In this document: one piece after another, positions 11,628 through 22,883 of the stretch
Position numbering within the stretch: position 1 is the stretch's first letter
Layout: the number at the start of each line of letters is the position of its first letter
Assembly (NCBI RefSeq): GCF_958979055.1
Contig: NC_084886.1
Location: 43,636,654 to 43,700,653 of the forward strand
DNA: 64,000 bases
DNA from: Alnus glutinosa
Lineage: Eukaryota; Streptophyta; Magnoliopsida; Fagales; Betulaceae
Direction of reading: 5' to 3'
Notes under the pieces: model-generated
Told to the model about the DNA's origin: nothing
What the model saw: only the letters and a program-made list of their open reading frames with translations
Database searches by the model: none
Made by a program: the position numbers and the translations under genes

Positions 11628-12360
11628 GAAAATTAGGCAACAGCAACAAAGATTAATATGGTTTGTTCCATTATTTAACTCCAATGTTCTTATTTCCAGC
11701 TTTTCCTATCCTTCAAACTGCTGAATATCATAACAAAAGGGGAAATGCATTTTGTTGCACCAGAATGAATTAAACTATAAAAACTGTTTCAGCTCTTCCA
11801 TCTGATCTTGAAAATCTTCTGAGTGGATTACATTTTGAAAAAGAAAAAAAAACTTCTCTAAACAACAGAACATATGGATAACACAGTCAAAAAGAAAAAG
11901 AAGAAGAAGAAGAAAAATACCCCTACTTTTTATAATTATCAAAAAGAGAATTATAAAAAATAAAAATCCCCTTACCAAATTCTCTTAGTATTGCGTAAAA
12001 AAAAAAAAAAAAATCCATTGATAATTGAAAAGAAGTATTCACAAATTTGTTGGCCCATTTTTTTACTCTCTCTTTATTTATTTATTTTTATTTTTAAATA
12101 TACTATTGAATATGTGAGTCATATTCAATGGTAGATTTGCCCATTTCTTATTTGGAGATGGACAAAAAATATAAACCAAACATTTTAAAAAAAGAAAATT
12201 ATAAAATCGATTAAATAAGGATATAAATTATCAATTAAAATCAAATCCATAATTTGCTCATAAAAAAAAAAAAAAAAAATCCATAATTTGAAACTAAAAT
12301 CACTTCTTTTTTTGGATAACTAAAATCATTTTTCTTTTTCTTTTTCTTTTTTCAAAAAGA
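11628..12360. other. AT-rich intergenic DNA
   Basis: Low-complexity A/T runs dominate (for example about 12001-12015 and 12263-12279). No gene or named element is recognised. It leads into the DUF1990 promoter. Confidence 0.4.
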
Positions 12361-13019
12361 ACTCCTCGTCCTGAGCCCTCTCATCAGAGTCGCACAGCTT
12401 CACGTCTTCACCGAAAGTGAAGTGGAACTTCATACGCTCATATCGTCGCGACAGTACCGAAGTCCATCCTTTCAACAACTTGTTTGAACTCAAAGGTAAG
12501 AACTTTTAGCATTTTTTCGCAAAGGTTTGGGGTATAATTTCTTAATATCAAACTCATTCAATTCCCTGTTTCTCGAATCTCTGATGTAAAATTATATTTT
12601 TTTTTCAACTCTTTTATTTTATTTTTTAAAATAATTCGAGCTGCTTCAGGTTTCTCTTTCACTTTACTAGTTACTATTTTATTTAATTGTTTAATCATTA
12701 CAAGTCTGGCATTTAGTTTGACTGTAAATTTGTTGAACTCAAGTACTTCCATAGTTCGTTGGTTCAATTTTTTTAGGTAGAATCATTTTCTTGATTACGT
12801 TCTTGAAACCAATAGGGATTTCGTTTATCATTGTGTTTTCCAATAGGATTATGTTGTTGATGAGAGAGCATATAAGTTGAGGCTTATTTTGACTCAATAC
12901 TTGAATTCCTCAATTTGTTTCATTTGCTGATATCCCAATTCTATATATCAATTATTTGTTCAATATGTGACAATGTCGTGATTACCCATTTGAAGATTAT
13001 CGATATTTTTGACAGAGGT
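12361..13019 (+). promoter_or_regulatory. 5' UTR exon and leader intron of the DUF1990 gene
   Basis: A non-AT-rich stretch ends in CAAAG and a GTAAGA donor at 12496. The acceptor TTTTTGACAG ends at 13015, four bases before the ATG. The leader intron is therefore about 520 bases. The splice signals are direct observations; the transcription start is not resolved. Confidence 0.6.
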
Positions 13020-15938
13020 ATGGTTTTCCTGTGCTGGGTTCGGCCCTCTCCTCAAGAACAGAAGGCCTGCATCAACAAGTATAAAGGCTCTAATTTGACT
13101 CAAAAGTTCTCTTTTTGTCAACGAAATTGAAATCTTTGGTTGTTAAATTATGTTATCTGAACTTGTTTACGATACTTATTTACACAAGGTCAGGTGCATT
13201 CAACTATGACTCTAAATTTAGAGGAGCTACTGCTAAGCCACTGTCTTGCCTCCAAGAAGATAAGGAGCTCGCAAAAGATGGTTTCTTACTTAACCATGCT
13301 CGTATATTAGTTGGTTCCGGTCTTGAGACTTATGAAAAGGGCAAGAGCTCTCTCCAGAATTGGAGGTGTGTGGATAGTGTTAGATGTAGAGACACTTTAA
13401 AAAAATGAGGATGGAGATCCTAATTCCTCGACTTAATCTGATTACTGCAGGCATTTTGGACTCAATTGGACATTTGTTGATCCCAAGACACCTATTCAGA
13501 GTGGAGTCAAGTTCTGTGTTTGCCTCAAGGAGTTTCTGCCATGGCTCATGATGCCTCTTCAGGTTGTATATGTACATGAGAAGAGAAAGGCTAACAAGAC
13601 CATGGCTTCTTTTGGTTTTGGAAGCGGTACCCTTCAAGGTCACCTCCTGGTTAGTGCCTTTTCACTTGCTCATCATATTTTGTGGCTAGGAAACTTGGGT
13701 GGTTTAGATACTTTTCCTTTTCCATATTTGTATAAAATAGGGATCAGGGCTTAGGTTGGAAGATGATTTTAATGATTTCTGTGACGTTCTGACTTGAGTT
13801 TGTATTTTTCCAATAACATTTTCTTAAGAGTTGCAAATGGTCTATTGGACCAGGTGGCCTGTTTATTCAATAGTTTTTTTTTTATTCTCTGTCTATCCTA
13901 CTTGATTACTCTTTGTTCTTATGTTTGCCCTTTGGAAGATTAGTACTAGCTGAATATGTCTTAGAAATTACTGTATATTGTGATTTTGGTGATTTAATAA
14001 CTTATTTATCCATTTTTAGCTCTGATGCTCACGGAACACCAACAATTTTCTAATTGTGTGTTAGACTGCCTTACACTTAACTATTTCTCTAAAGTAAAAT
14101 TATTTACTATTTTAAGTAAAATTATTTTTTATTTTATGTTAGATGATAATGTAATCGAGTAGGCTAGATATGTGATAGTTTGGTCAAAAGCTCTTGCAGT
14201 TATTTTAGCTTGTTGCAACTCTGTGGATTCCGCAATTAAACAAGGGCGTGTTCTATCACTTTCGTATCTTGATCATCTTGACATGTGAGTGAGGGAATTG
14301 GCTGCAACTGATCTATTATTTTCTTTGAAATTTTATATTCATAGAATATGCCATATCCCAAGAGATGAACTCTTTTTATTTTTATTTTCTTATATCCTAA
14401 GGGAATCGGCACAACCAATAATTTTTTAAACCTGTCTGCCTCCTGGGGTAATAAGACTGTAAGCTTGATGGGCAGATTTTCCCCCATTACTATGGGCAAG
14501 TGGATGAATTTAAAAAAACCGCCCATTTACAGGCAGATAGCAGATATTGGGTATGGGGGGCGGATAATACTTCCCCACCCGCATACCCAATATCCTATTA
14601 AAATATACTATATACAATAATATAATAAGGGTCCGTTTGAGTTTACGATTTCAAAAAGTGCTTGATTTTAAAATGTGTGATTTGAAAAAAGTAATTTTAA
14701 AAACGCAATTAAGTGTTTGGCAAAATCGCAGTTTAACATTTAAAATCGCAAATTAGCCTTTAAAATTCTGCGTTTTCAAAAAAGCACCATCTCACCTGCG
14801 ATCGCAATTTTTAAAAATGCAGTTCTCAAACGATTTATATTTTGCGATTTGGTTTAAAATCGCACTTATTGTCTATGAAATCGCAATCCCAAACGCACCC
14901 TAAATAAAATATCATATACTTTTATCTTTTGTGAAATGCAATGCCTATCTTTCGTCCCTTTCTCGCTCGCACATTGTAGATCTAGGGTTTTTCTCTCATC
15001 CCTTGCTCTCTCAGCCTCATTTTCCCTCACTTTCTCTCATTCTCACCCTCTCTCGTACTCTCATTTTCTTACTTTCTCTCAAGAGTCAAGTGATCAAGTC
15101 GAACTTTCTCTTGCCGCTTCAGCCTTCAAGTCTTCACAGCCGCTGCCATGATTCTGTTGATAAGTTGTCGATCTCTCTCTCTCATTGTCTGTCTTTGTCT
15201 TTAATCATTGATCTGTTTTCAATTTTGTGTATTTGTGTTTTAAAGTTCTATTATGTGGATATATTTGTTTGATATTTTGGTTGTAGATCTATTATTCTCT
15301 AATGCTTTTGGAGGTGTGTTTTCTTTGCTTTGGCCATTTAGATGTGACATTGGTGGAGAAATGTGTGTTTTATTTGGGGTGTTTCTGGGTTTTTCTAATG
15401 ATTTTGGAAGAGGAAGATACAGATGACTACGTGTAGATGGTGGATATGGTTAACATGGTTGGTTCAGCACAAATTATTCGTCCGCTAGGGGCGGATATGA
15501 GTGGATTCTACCTGCTGTGGATGGGCAGGCGGATACTAAAACTGCCTCCTGCTGGGGGGCAGATACTGGGGCAAGGTACGGCTGAAATCTGCCCGTAAGG
15601 GGCGGTGCTTAGCCCTAAAACTGAGGGGCATATGCATGCAATTTCACCGTAATTATTGCTTAAATTATCTTTTAGCATGCTAAACCTGCTTAAATTTGAT
15701 AAACTCTTAATGCCACTAATATGTAACTTGTAATTTTGCTGGAAAGCAGGCTGGTGAAGAACGCTTCTCAATTGAGTTGGATGAGAACAACCAAGTGTGG
15801 TATGAAATACTTTCCTTCTCAAAACCTGCCCACTTTTTGTCATTCATGGGGTACCCATACGTATTGCTAAGGCAAAAGTATTTTGCTCATCGATCTACCA
15901 ATGCAGTTCTGAAGCATTTGACTGGTTCACAATATTAA
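13020..15938 (+). CDS. DUF1990 / UPF0548 family protein (At2g17695-like), 4 exons
   Basis: Exons: 13020-13078, 13189-13365, 13451-13649, 15750-15938. They splice in frame to 207 residues, close to about 205 for the Arabidopsis protein. The protein opens MVFLCWVRPSP and continues into NYDSKFRGAT. The mid-part NHARILVGSG and the motif FGFGSGTLQGH are typical of the family, as is the C-terminal aromatic-rich segment WYEILSFSKP. No signal peptide or membrane segment is evident. The biochemical function of the family is unknown, so none is assigned. The third intron is 2.1 kb and swollen by at least two transposons (14629-14900 and a larger one at about 14420-15640). Confidence 0.9.
14420..15640. 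mobile_element. Non-autonomous element with UTR-like cargo, copy 1 (in DUF1990 intron 3)
   Basis: The left end (GGGCAGATTTTCCCCC, from about 14471) and the right end (GCTGAAATCTGCCCG, about 15582-15596) are inverted relatives. Both ends are rich in GGGCGGAT blocks. The interior at 14940-15270 is a CT-rich sequence like a promoter or 5' UTR, with TAGGGTTT and repeated CTCTCT. A shorter relative lies at about 41580-42170 with the same order of parts. A separate 272-bp MITE sits inside. The exact ends are not resolved. Confidence 0.5.
14629..14900. mobile_element. MITE with GGGTSCGTTTG ends, 3-bp TAA duplication
   Basis: The 272-bp element has matching ends: GGGTCCGTTTGAGTTTACGA at the left, and CGCAATCCCAAACGCACCC at the right. 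TAA flanks both sides (14626-14628 and 14901-14903). The interior is built from repeats of GCGATTTTAAA. There is no coding capacity. The 3-bp TWA duplication suggests PIF/Harbinger-type mobilisation. It is nested in the larger element of this intron. Confidence 0.75.
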
Positions 15939-16229
15939 TGTGAATCCAAATGTAAATTCTAATCTCATAATGAAGAAATCTCATCTTGGCCATTATCAAG
16001 TAGATATTTGTTTTTGCTTTTTTGGGATTTTTCTTTTTTTTCTTAGGCTTCTGAATGTTGATGTGAATTGGATAAGATGGGGGGTTGTAACCTGGATTAG
16101 ACAGACTTTTAAACTAATTACTGTTCTTACCTATGAGATATATGAAATGTTTCTTCAGAATATTGAAGTGAAATTAATCTGGTGGAGTTTTAGTTGATAT
16201 TGTGAAGGTCAAGACCACTGTAAAACTAA

Positions 16230-16862
16230 TAAAGGATATCAAAGATGGTTCGTTTGGGTATTGAATTTTTAGAATTAGAATTGAATTCTTATTCTAATTG
16301 CGAATTTCGAGGCAAAAAGTTGTGTTTAGGTGTTGAATTTTTAGATTAAAAAATATTATTTTTAATGGTAAGAAATGATTGGAAGTTTGAAAAGTTGTGT
16401 ATAATGATTGGTATTGTGAAAAGTTATGTGAAATAATGATTTAAATAATAATTATTTAATTAAAAAATAAATAATTTTTCTTTTTAAAAGGAAAAACAAA
16501 ATTAAAATTAAAATTAAAAAAAAAAAAAAAAAAAAATAGAAGCAACCGGCGGCCACCCCCAGTGGTCGGGGAGGCCGTGCGGCCTTCGCTAAGTGGTTGG
16601 GGAAGGCGCGCTGCCACCCCCAGTTGTCGGGGGAGGCTGCGCGGCCACCCCCAGTGGTCGGGGGAGGCCGCGCGGCCACCCCCAATGGTCGGGGGAGGCC
16701 GCGCGGCCTTCCCCAAGTGGTTGGGGGTGGTGTGAGGCCAACCCCTAGATTTAAAGGTGGCCGCGCGGCCACCCCCGAGGTCGGGGGAGGCCGCGCAGCC
16801 GCCTTCCCCAAGTGTCGGGGGTGGCAGTGCGCCACCCCCTTTGAGGGGTGGCTGCCCCTGCC

Positions 16863-16894
<32 letters not shown>

Positions 16895-17040
16895 GTTATT
16901 ATTTTTTTAAAAAAAAATTAAAAAAAAATTATTATTATTTTTTTTTAAAAAAAATTATTATTATTTTATTAAGTAAATGCGGAACCCACGCACTGTATGT
17001 GGGTCCCCGTCATCATTGAAGGTAGAATTGGATTAAGAGA
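16230..17040. repeat. GC-rich minisatellite core in an AT-rich element
   Basis: At 16540-16860 a unit of about 30-40 bases, with the theme CGGGGGAGGCCGCGCGGCC and CACCCCCAGTGGT, recurs seven or more times with drift. It is flanked by poly-A/poly-T stretches (16512-16536 and 16863-16925) and by AT-rich DNA. The outer sequence (GTTTGGGTATTGAATT at 16252 versus ATCCAAATAATTC at 17062) hints at a foldback element, but I could not prove its ends. Open frames on both strands are repeat translations, not genes. Confidence 0.6.
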
Positions 17041-17324
17041 AGAACAAGTTTTCTTCTCTGTATCCAAATAATTCTTCTTCCCTCACTAGACCCGAAGAAT
17101 CAAGGACCAGGACCAGGACCAGGACCACGATTGGCATATTTCCCAGTGGTGTCAATCAAATCTCTGTCCAGTTCTCTGCAACTTTTTATCACGAAAATAT
17201 TCAAAATTCATTTTGGTAGTGGTCAATGACTCAATATTGGACTAAACTTGAGCTCCATTAGAAAAATAAGAAAAATACAATATATTTTTTTTCAAAACAA
17301 TATTATAAACTTGGTTAAAGCTTA

Positions 17325-17959
17325 AGGCCTCGTTTGGTTTGCAAAATAAACTCCCGGAATGGAATGACTATTCCTATCCTATAGAATAGTCATTCCTATG
17401 TTTGGTAAGAGTCTATTTTTTAGAATAGTTATTCCCATTGGAATACCTATTCCCTTACGAAGAGGAATACCTATTCCTCTAAAAAACGAAAGGAATAACT
17501 ATTCTAATGGAAATAGACTAGATTTTCCAGAAAGAACCATTCTTATTCTTTAATTTTCTTTCATTTTTTTTTTTGTTTAAAAAAAAAAAAAAACAAAAAA
17601 AATGAAACTTCAACCCCCCTTAATAGTGGCTGACCGACCACCCCATTAGGTGGTCTGCTAGCCACATATGGCGCCGGGGGTGGTCGCACCATCCTTGGCG
17701 CAGGCCACCCCTTGGCTATTTCATGGGTGGCCAACCATCCTATAGTTTTCAAAATATATATATATATTTATTTATTTTAGAATTTAAGTTATTATTTTTT
17801 TAAAATTTTTTTTTTTTTTGATTGTATTCCAATTAAAGTATATGAGTTGTTACCAAACTAAGGATTAAGTATAACTATTTCATTCCACTACCTTCTATTT
17901 TTAAAAATAACTATTCATTTTTTTAATGGAATAATCATTTCGCAAATCAAATGAGGCCT
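17325..17959. mobile_element. TIR element, AGGCCTCGTTTGGTTTGC ends, TTA duplication
   Basis: The 635-bp element has ends AGGCCTCGTTTGGTTTGC and GCAAATCAAATGAGGCCT. It is flanked by TTA at 17322-17324 and 17960-17962. The subterminal parts are also inverted (GGAATGACTATTCC against AATAGTTATTCC-type blocks). The core at 17605-17740 is rich in CCACCCC/GGGTGG. It has no transposase, so it is a non-autonomous DNA transposon. Confidence 0.72.
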
Positions 17960-18360
17960 TTAAACTTTATTGTTTGATGAAATTGAGATTTGGTGCAATA
18001 CTTTAAGCATTGTATCGGATACCATTCATTTAAATGAACAAGGATGCCTCGGCATAATATGCCATGGAGGCAATTAGGCAGGTAAAACACAAACTTCTTG
18101 GGTTCAAAAGTAAAGATAATACATGAGGCCGAAACAATAGCAGCTGCTTGGGGCATGCATTACATAATGAATATGAACATGATGGAGGGAACAAGCTAAT
18201 TATGGCGCTAAAAATGATCCAAGACCTTCGTGAATATCCATAACGCAGTGTGCCCTTCCAACCAAGAATGCATAATGCAGCTGTAGACCTTTTAGGACCA
18301 GTGGCCTCTAAAATATAGATGGTGGCCGAAATTTATGAGAAAAATTTCCATTTACTGTCC
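17960..18360. other. Intergenic DNA bordering a possible gene remnant
   Basis: On the minus strand, short open stretches continue from the exon-like blocks at 18.36-18.88 kb but with no recognisable domain. No confident gene. Confidence 0.3.
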
Positions 18361-18880
18361 TCAGGCTGTACAGGGACATTGAACTCATTAACAGCATTGA
18401 TTGCTAAAATCCAAATAAAATGATTAAATTCCAATGTACCTATTAAACTAGCTACATTACAAAATACATTATGCAAGTGTAATTACCGTCTCTATATTCA
18501 AAGTAATTGTTTGACGCATCCTTATCCAGTGCTCCAACCCCCGAGTTACAGCCTGCGGTTATTGAATTTTAAGGGCACAAGTTAATTCTATAAATGTAAA
18601 AAGAAATTTGTGCTGAAGCTATTTTTACCTGAAGTGAGATTGAACAATCACCGAAATCACATCTTCCAAGATCCATCACGCAACCAGGTAAGATATCTTC
18701 ATGCTCAGTGATATATTTGACTATTTGTTCTAACGAGCATTAAGTGAAAAAATAAAATAAAAAGAATAGTTTAATAGAAAAGTTAAAGTGGTATTTTTCT
18801 ATATATTTGCTTGCTTAGTTTCTAGGCTTGTGAAAAGTTACCGTGCTTGTATTTTGAAGTTCCTCAGCATCTGTAATGAG
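18360..18880 (-). pseudogene. Possible unidentified gene remnant (minus strand, exon-like blocks)
   Basis: Several short coding-like blocks carry proper splice signals on the minus strand. They lie at about 18863-18843, 18735-18630, 18555-18487 and 18411-18360. One reads LPGCVMDLGRCDFGDCSISL and the next AVTRGLEHWIR. Each is bounded by AG and GT at the expected places. I do not recognise the family. Further minus-strand sequence downstream does not extend into a clear protein, so this may be a broken copy or the relic of a host gene. Alternatively it is coincidence. Confidence 0.4.
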
Positions 18881-18936
18881 AACTAGTATCTATAAAGTAG
18901 TAATAAAAAAATGTGTTAGTATAAAATCATAACAAA

Positions 18937-18979
<43 letters not shown>

Positions 18980-19082
18980 AATAGAATCTTATAGCTTTAT
19001 TTTTTTTTTTTCTCTTTTCTTTTCTGGGTCTTTTCTTTTTCTTTTTAAACTTTAGTTATGTGAACTTTATTTATAGATTTTA

Positions 19083-19445
19083 GAGATAATTGCACTACTG
19101 GCTTTTGGGGTTGACTTAAATTACGAATCACTCCATGTGGTACAAAAAGTTTATGGAAGGTCCTTGTAATAAATTATAATTACAAATCACTCTCTGAACT
19201 CGTTTTCCGTCCACCAAGTTAACAGAGTCCATTAGTGGATTACAATACAAATGATATTTAGATGTTGTCTCACTATTTATATGACGTGACAAACTAATGA
19301 GTTCTGTTCATTTGGTGGACGGAAAATGAGTTCAGGATGTGATTCGTAGTTATAGTTTACTACAATGACCCTTTATAAACTTTTTGTATCACAGGGAGTG
19401 ATTTGTAATTTAGGCCAACCCAGGGACCAGTGGTACAGTTATCCC
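19083..19445. mobile_element. Foldback DNA transposon, 363 bp, with near-perfect 9-bp duplication
   Basis: The two halves are almost fully inverted relatives. The left starts GAGATAATTGCACTACTGG and the right ends CCAGTGGTACAGTTATCCC. It is flanked by TAGATTTTA (19074-19082) and TAAATTTTA (19446-19454), which differ at one position. A 9-bp duplication points to Mutator-type mobilisation. It has no GC-rich core, unlike its relative at 19692-20390. Confidence 0.78.
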
Positions 19446-19691
19446 TAAATTTTAATTCCTAATTGTCAATGCCAGTTACTTTTTGTATGATTTTGTAAAT
19501 TTGGCGGATATAGTTACTTTTAATATTGATTTTGGGTGAGAAAAAGAATAACCTGAAAATAAAATAAAAGATTGATTTTAGCAAATGAGCCTCTATAATA
19601 GCATTTTGGGATATTTGGAAGAGAATACAATCACAAATTATAAATTGAGGAAAAAACTTAAATTCCTGATCCGATCTATCATTTTTTTTAT

Positions 19692-20390
19692 GGGATAATT
19701 GTATCGTTGGTCCCTGTGGTATACCATAATTATTTTTCACTCCCTATGGTTTAAAAAGTTCATGGGAGGTCCTTCTGATATGCAATAATTACAAATCGAT
19801 CCCTGACGTCAAATTCTGTTAAAATTTTTAACAGATTTCGTCAAATGCCACGTCAGCGCCACCTGTTGTCATCTTATTGGTGACACGTGGCGCTGACATG
19901 TCTAATCTTAATAAAATAATATAAATTTATTAAAAAATAAATAAAAAATACTTATTTTTTTTTTAAGAAAAAAAAAGAAGAAAAACAAAAATGGGGAAAG
20001 GGGCGCGCCACCCCCAGAGGCCGCCGGGGGTGGCGCGCGGCCACCCCTAGATGGCCACCCCCGGCCACTGGGGGTTTTATTACGGTATTTTTATTTTTAT
20101 TTTTTTGTTTTTTTTTTTTGAATTTTTTTTATAAAAAAATAAGTATTTTTATTTATTTTTTAATAAATTTATATTTTTTTTATTACGGTAGACACGTGTC
20201 GCCATCTTATTGGCGACACGTGGCGCTGACGTGGCATTTGACGGAATCTGTTAAAAATTTTAACAGAATTTGACGCCAGGGATCGATTTATAATTATTGC
20301 ATATCACGAGGACCTCCCATGAACTTTTTAAATCATAGGGAGTGAAAAATAATTATGGTATACTACAGGGACCAACGATGCAATTATCCC
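19692..20390. mobile_element. Foldback DNA transposon, 699 bp, with GC-rich core
   Basis: The ends are GGGATAATTGTATCGTTGGT and ACCAACGATGCAATTATCCC, with arms of about 250 bp. The arms include the palindromic TGACACGTGGCGCTGAC motif. The core at 19993-20075 is GGGGCGCGCC/CCACCCC-rich. It belongs to the same family as the elements at 19083, 56622 and 58299. There is no open frame for a transposase. No clear target duplication is visible because the flanks are T-rich. Confidence 0.8.
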
Positions 20391-21085
20391 TTTCTTTTTT
20401 TTATTAACAAACAACTGCCAACGCATATTTGCCAAATAATTGCTCAATATAAAATTATAACAATGCTTTCTGGAAGTAGGATAAGAATTAAGAAACCGTT
20501 CCCAACAAACTCGTTCGTTGAGATTGAATGCAGATGAAGTGTGAAAGTGGGGTTAAATGGCCGCACGCTTCCTGTAAAGTGCTGAAAAGATTTCTTGGAC
20601 AGATTGCGGTAAAGTGCTTCAGAAAAGTGGATTCTGTTACTGCAACAGATCTGCCATAGAAAAAGACACGGCTTGTGCAATGTGCACAAGACAATTTTTC
20701 GTCCAAAGAGAGAGAATTGAAAATTGGATTTTTTTTTTTTTTTTTTTTTTTTTAAGTCTAATTAAAAAAAGTTAAAGCATTAACAAATACGGAATATGTT
20801 AGACATTTATATTCTAATTACCTTTTACTCATGTCTATACGATCAAGTTTTAAATTTGTAGAATTTAATGACCAAGTTTGTGAATTCTATAAATATAATG
20901 GTAGATTTGAAACTTAATTGTATAGACATGGGTATGAAATAGATTTGTATCATTTTCTTAACAAATAATTCTTACCATAAAATATTAAAAAAATTTACTT
21001 ATTTCATGTTAAAATACTTTTTTAATTAATAAAAAAAAAAATACCCTCCATTTTTTTTTTTTTTGTTAAAAAGCTTTTTGACATA
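20391..21085. other. Intergenic DNA, no gene seen
   Basis: A moderately complex stretch at 20440-20710 shows short open frames without a domain. T-runs follow at 20730-20752 and 21051-21064. At 20810-20950 there is a weak inverted pair around CATGTCTATACGATCAAGTTT and its complement, probably another MITE relic. Confidence 0.4.
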
Positions 21086-22036
21086 TTATAAATATTTTTT
21101 TATTATTATTTTAAGACACATGAAAAAGAACTACAAACTAACGCCAAAGCTTAGGCTAAAGGAAAAGATTACATCAAACAAGGGTTGTGCAACCCAACAG
21201 AAATTAACTAGGAATGAAAGTACGCAGAGGCAATGCATCCAATTAAGATATGGGCCTATTGATGCTTGGCACGGATGCCAAGAACTCGGACCACCAGTAA
21301 AGGTGGTTAAAGCTGTGTAAAGAGTCCAAATGGTCCAAACACTGATACAAAGAAAAACATAAAGAATAAATAGAACACAAAATACACAAAAATACAAAAG
21401 AGATAAAACAAACAACACAACACAGCACCAATTGGTTGGGAGTTGTCGGCATCGGTGCGTGAAGACCACGTGCCAGCCTTTGGCGACCTCTCTCCAGCAG
21501 AGGCGGGAAAAGGTTAGAAGGAGGAGCATGGCCACATCACACTAACGAGTGAGATTCACTCGCTAGTGCGTGCATGCCACACTCTGGCGAGTGAGATTCA
21601 CTTACTGGCTCGTACATGCCACACTCCGTTGAGGGGTGGTCTGGGCAGATCGCAGCTGATATCGACAGAAGTGGTAGACGACGGCTGACACGTTGGAGAT
21701 GTGCGGGTCGTGCAAAAACTAGCGGAGGAGCGTAAATCTAGTTTCGAAAATTTCGACCCAAGAACATAGGCAAATCTTGCGAAAAACATGGTGGAGGAGG
21801 AATAAGGCTGGTGAGAGCTATGTTGATGGTAAAGAAAACAGATAAAATGCCTCCAAGGAGGTGGATATAGCTAGAGAAAATTCTAACAAGATAAAGGCCT
21901 CAAAGGAGGCATTAGCATAGGGTTTAAGGAGGAGAAGAGGGGGAGGGAAGCTCAACCCTTCCATGGAATTCAGGTGTCTGGGGCTTATAAAAGAATGGGT
22001 ATAGAGAGAAGGAGGAGAGTTTCTCTCTAGGAACTT
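21086..22036 (-). mobile_element. Short non-LTR retroposon, copy 2 (about 0.95 kb, minus strand)
   Basis: It is bounded by a 12-bp direct repeat, CTTTTTGACATA, at 21074-21085 and 22037-22048. A (AAT)n/A-rich tail, on the minus strand, lies next to the left copy. It shares with the copy at 54.7-55.6 kb the landmarks GGCACGGATGCCA (21268-21280) and CGTGAAGACCACGTGCC (about 21457-21473). No long reading frame is conserved between the copies. Its 5' end (from the right) is AACTCTCC-rich, as in copy 1. Confidence 0.8.
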
Positions 22037-22048
22037 CTTTTTGACATA

Positions 22049-22883
22049 ACTTTTAGAGTAATGCTAAAAAAAAGATTCTGTGTCATTTTTGAGTCATTCC
22101 AAAATTGATATGCACCATTAGATAAAAATCCAATAGTAAGTCTGATGTGTATGGCTAAAACTAGGTGATGAGTTACATATATCTACAACTTGTAAATTCA
22201 AATATTGACCATTGCTGATCAGAATTCTATCAAGTTAAAGAGTGATAAACTTGGAGAGAACGATGACGAAGAGCCCAAAAAAGGTTGAGCATCTTCATGC
22301 TGTGGCTTGTCCTCTTCACGACCATGTCCCTGAATGAATGTCTGAATGCTCTTGTAACAAGCTTTCACATGTTCGAATGTTATGTGATTAGAATGTGAGA
22401 AATTAATGATTTTTTTAACGAGAATGTGTTAATAATGTATTTTTTTTTTAATAAAGCTATTAAAAAAGTATATGCTTGTTAGATGCTCAGGGGATACATG
22501 ATAAATTTAGAGCCTGGGTTGGAAGAATTCTTCCAACCCTAGTTTAGAATAAATTTATGTCCAAATGCATATCCATATTACAAAGGACAAATTTCCTATA
22601 TACTGGTTTGTAGAAAATTTTATACTACTTAGCCTCTAAGAGTGACGTCATTGATAAGAAAGCGTGTAATTCTCACATACTTAAAAAACACATCACTCTT
22701 AAAGGTTGGTTTGTAGGAGTTCCTACAAATACTCCTACAAACCAATTTGTAAGGACTTTGTGTTCGGACTTCGAACTAGAATACATTGAAATGCTTTGGG
22801 CCTCCTCATATTGTGCATGAGATCAACGCCCGAAAGAGATGGCTGCAAAGATTAATGCTATATAATATATAGTTTGTATTGTT
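22049..22883. other. Intergenic DNA with MITE relics
   Basis: A partial copy of the AGTAATGCTA foldback family lies at about 22060-22175 (TAATGCTAAAAAA, then GTCATTCCAAAATTGAT). A 22-bp inverted pair around CTACAAA...TTTGTAG lies at about 22705-22755. I see no gene. Confidence 0.4.

Noticed and set aside
16452-17019. Long GC-rich open frames on both strands
   Set aside because: They are translations of the tandem GGGGAGGCCGCGCGG repeat; both strands are open together and no domain appears.
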